A DNA stretch of 64,000 nt from Dyella_B nitratireducens (lineage in GTDB: Bacteria; Pseudomonadota; Gammaproteobacteria; Xanthomonadales; Rhodanobacteraceae). The notes under the pieces were generated by a model, which made no database searches, was not told where the DNA came from, and saw nothing but the letters and a program-made list of their open reading frames with translations. The translations under genes were made by a program, and so were the position numbers. Every line of letters begins with the position of its first letter. Position 1 is the stretch's first letter. Below, one piece after another: positions 62,537 to 64,000 of the stretch. The DNA lies in NCBI RefSeq assembly GCF_049532905.1, contig NZ_CP064032.1, forward strand, positions 1,302,001-1,366,000. Direction: 5' to 3'.

Positions 62537-63913
62537 ATGATGAGTCCACCGCAAACCACCGGCTTGCTGCACGGTAACGGGCTACTGTTGGCGGCGGCCG
62601 CCGCCGTGCTGTTGCTGATCTATCTGATCGCGGTACGCAAGCTCAACCCATTCGTGGCGCTGATGGTGATCTCACTGGGCTTGGGCGCAGCGGTGGGCAT
62701 GCCGCTGAAAAGCCTGGTGAAGGCGTTTGAAGCCGGTGTTGGCGGCACGCTGGGCCATATCGCGTTGCTTCTTGCACTGGGCACCATGCTCGGCAAGATG
62801 ATGGCCGAATCGGGCGGTGCCGAGCGCATTGCGCGTACGCTTGTCGCCACCTTCGGCGAGCGGCGTGCGCATTGGGCGATGATGTTGATCGCCTTCATCG
62901 TCGGCTTGCCGGTGTTTTTCGAAGTCGGCTTCGTGCTGCTGATTCCTCTTGCTTTCAATATCGCCAGGCGCACCGGCACGCCCATTCTGCTGCTCGGCCT
63001 GCCGATGGCGGCCGGCTTGTCTGTCGTGCACGGCCTGGTGCCGCCGCATCCCGCCGCATTGCTGGCCGTGACGGCCTATCACGCGGATATTGGTAGAACC
63101 ATCGTCTATGCCTTGTTGGTCGGACTGCCCACGGCAGCCATCGCCGGCCCCGTGTTCGCCAAGCTGATCACCCGCTACGTCTGCGCCGATCTTGACCATC
63201 CCATCGCCAAACAATTTCTCGAGGCCGACGATCCATCGCGCGAATTGCCTGGCTTCGGCATCACGGTGTTTACCATCCTGCTGCCGGTGCTGCTGATGTT
63301 GCTCGGCAGTTGGGCTGATGTGCTCGCCACGCCGGGGAGCTTGGCCAACGACGTGTTCGTGCTATTCGGCAACTCGGTGATGGCCTTGCTGGTTGCAACC
63401 TTGCTGAGCTTTTACACGTTCGGCAAGCGGCGCGGTTTCAGCCGTGACACCGTGCTGGCTTTCAGCAACGATTGCCTCGCGCCGATCGCCACGGTGCTGC
63501 TGGTGATCGGCGCAGGTGGCGGCTTCGGCAGGATACTGATCGATTCGGGCATATCCGACGCCACCATCGCCGCCACGCAATCAGCGCATCTGTCGCCGTT
63601 GCTGTTCGGCTGGCTGGTGGCTTCGCTGCTGCGCATTGCGACCGGTTCGGCCACGGTCGCCATGAGCACCGCCTGCAGCATCGTCGCACCGATCGCCGCA
63701 GCCGCAGGGAACACGGTGCATCCCGAGTTGATGGTGCTCGCCACCGGCGCCGGCTCGTTGATCCTTTCCCACGTGAACGATGGCGGTTTCTGGATGGTGA
63801 AGGAATTCTTCAACATGTCGGTGACACAGACATTGAAAACCTGGACTGTGCTGGAAACGCTGATTTCGGTGGTGGCGCTGCTATTGACCTTGGGGCTCTC
63901 GGCGGTGGTGTGA
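62537..63913 (+). CDS. GntP-family permease (gluconate / D-serine type)
   Basis: 458 residues with about twelve to fourteen hydrophobic helices. Gluconate-family blocks: LALGTMLGKMMAESGGAERIA (rewritten across helix 3), GLPVFFEVGFVLLIPLAF, MAAGLSVVHGLVPPHPAAL, and a C-terminal half with RIATGSATVAMSTACSIVAP. The family includes GntT and the D-serine importer DsdX. Here the neighbours (D-amino-acid PLP enzyme and RidA) favour a D-amino acid or hydroxy-acid substrate over gluconate. AAGGA precedes the ATG pair at 62537/62540. Confidence 0.9.
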   Translation: MMSPPQTTGLLHGNGLLLAAAAAVLLLIYLIAVRKLNPFVALMVISLGLGAAVGMPLKSLVKAFEAGVGGTLGHIALLLALGTMLGKMMAESGGAERIARTLVATFGERRAHWAMMLIAFIVGLPVFFEVGFVLLIPLAFNIARRTGTPILLLGLPMAAGLSVVHGLVPPHPAALLAVTAYHADIGRTIVYALLVGLPTAAIAGPVFAKLITRYVCADLDHPIAKQFLEADDPSRELPGFGITVFTILLPVLLMLLGSWADVLATPGSLANDVFVLFGNSVMALLVATLLSFYTFGKRRGFSRDTVLAFSNDCLAPIATVLLVIGAGGGFGRILIDSGISDATIAATQSAHLSPLLFGWLVASLLRIATGSATVAMSTACSIVAPIAAAAGNTVHPELMVLATGAGSLILSHVNDGGFWMVKEFFNMSVTQTLKTWTVLETLISVVALLLTLGLSAVV

Positions 63914-64000
63914 TCGGCGAGCCTGGGATACAGGTTACGCGATGCAACCATCGCTACAGGTAATTGGCGATGACTAAAGCGGCGGTCATGGATGGGGAGT
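63914..64000 (+). other. Window end; possible start of a further + strand gene
   Basis: After the permease stop, an ATG at 63970 opens a frame (MTKAAVMDGE) that runs out of the window. Too short to identify and with no clear ribosome binding site. Confidence 0.2.

Overview
The window looks like chromosome of a GC-rich gammaproteobacterium of the order Xanthomonadales, most likely family Rhodanobacteraceae (Dyella, Rhodanobacter, Luteibacter or Frateuria type). The basis is the combination of Oar-like and long TonB-dependent receptors beside secreted glycoside hydrolases, a glgA-glgB-treZ-malQ-treY-glgX operon, a Wzx/Wzy-type exopolysaccharide locus, and many short inverted repeats between genes. 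No species can be named from sequence reading alone. No rRNA, tRNA, CRISPR array, prophage or complete insertion sequence was recognised.

Region 1 (1-17138) is a glycan-scavenging locus. On the + strand it holds the tail of a probable alpha-L-fucosidase, a GH18 enzyme, a GH3 enzyme with PA14 domain, a GH35 beta-galactosidase, a sialidase-fold protein, glucokinase, a TonB-dependent receptor and a GH20 hexosaminidase. A second, Oar-like receptor lies on the opposite strand. Together they would import and trim complex oligosaccharides of host or plant glycoprotein type in the periplasm and feed released glucose to glycolysis.

Region 2 (about 17140-18700) is a short accessory stretch: an inverted-repeat element, a terminator hairpin, a 22-bp perfect palindrome in front of a small basic coiled-coil protein, and a TylF-like methyltransferase.

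Region 3 (18845-42900) is a Wzx/Wzy-type exopolysaccharide locus. The export lipoprotein (- strand) diverges from a tyrosine phosphatase, a tyrosine autokinase and a flippase (+ strand). A long - strand run starts with a WecA/MraY-like initiating transferase and continues through GT2, an EpsG/Wzy-like polymerase, GT2, two GT4, GalE and two unusual paralog sets: three asparagine-synthetase-like proteins that lack the glutaminase domain, and three right-handed beta-helix proteins. Two of the beta-helix genes directly overlap the end of an asparagine-synthetase-like gene. This repeated pairing is the most unusual feature of the window and may encode an undescribed amide-forming or polymer-tailoring step.

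Region 4 (43609-45528) is an orphan PAS-containing hybrid sensor kinase. Region 5 (46073-58896, - strand) is a tightly packed glycogen/trehalose operon, glgA-glgB-treZ-malQ-treY-DUF2934-glgX, which makes alpha-glucan, converts it to trehalose and recycles it. Region 6 (59470-64000) holds a decayed mscS fragment, an alpha/beta hydrolase whose nucleophilic serine is replaced by alanine, and a probable D-amino-acid module (a PLP enzyme of the D-threonine aldolase/D-serine dehydratase fold, RidA, and a GntP-family permease).
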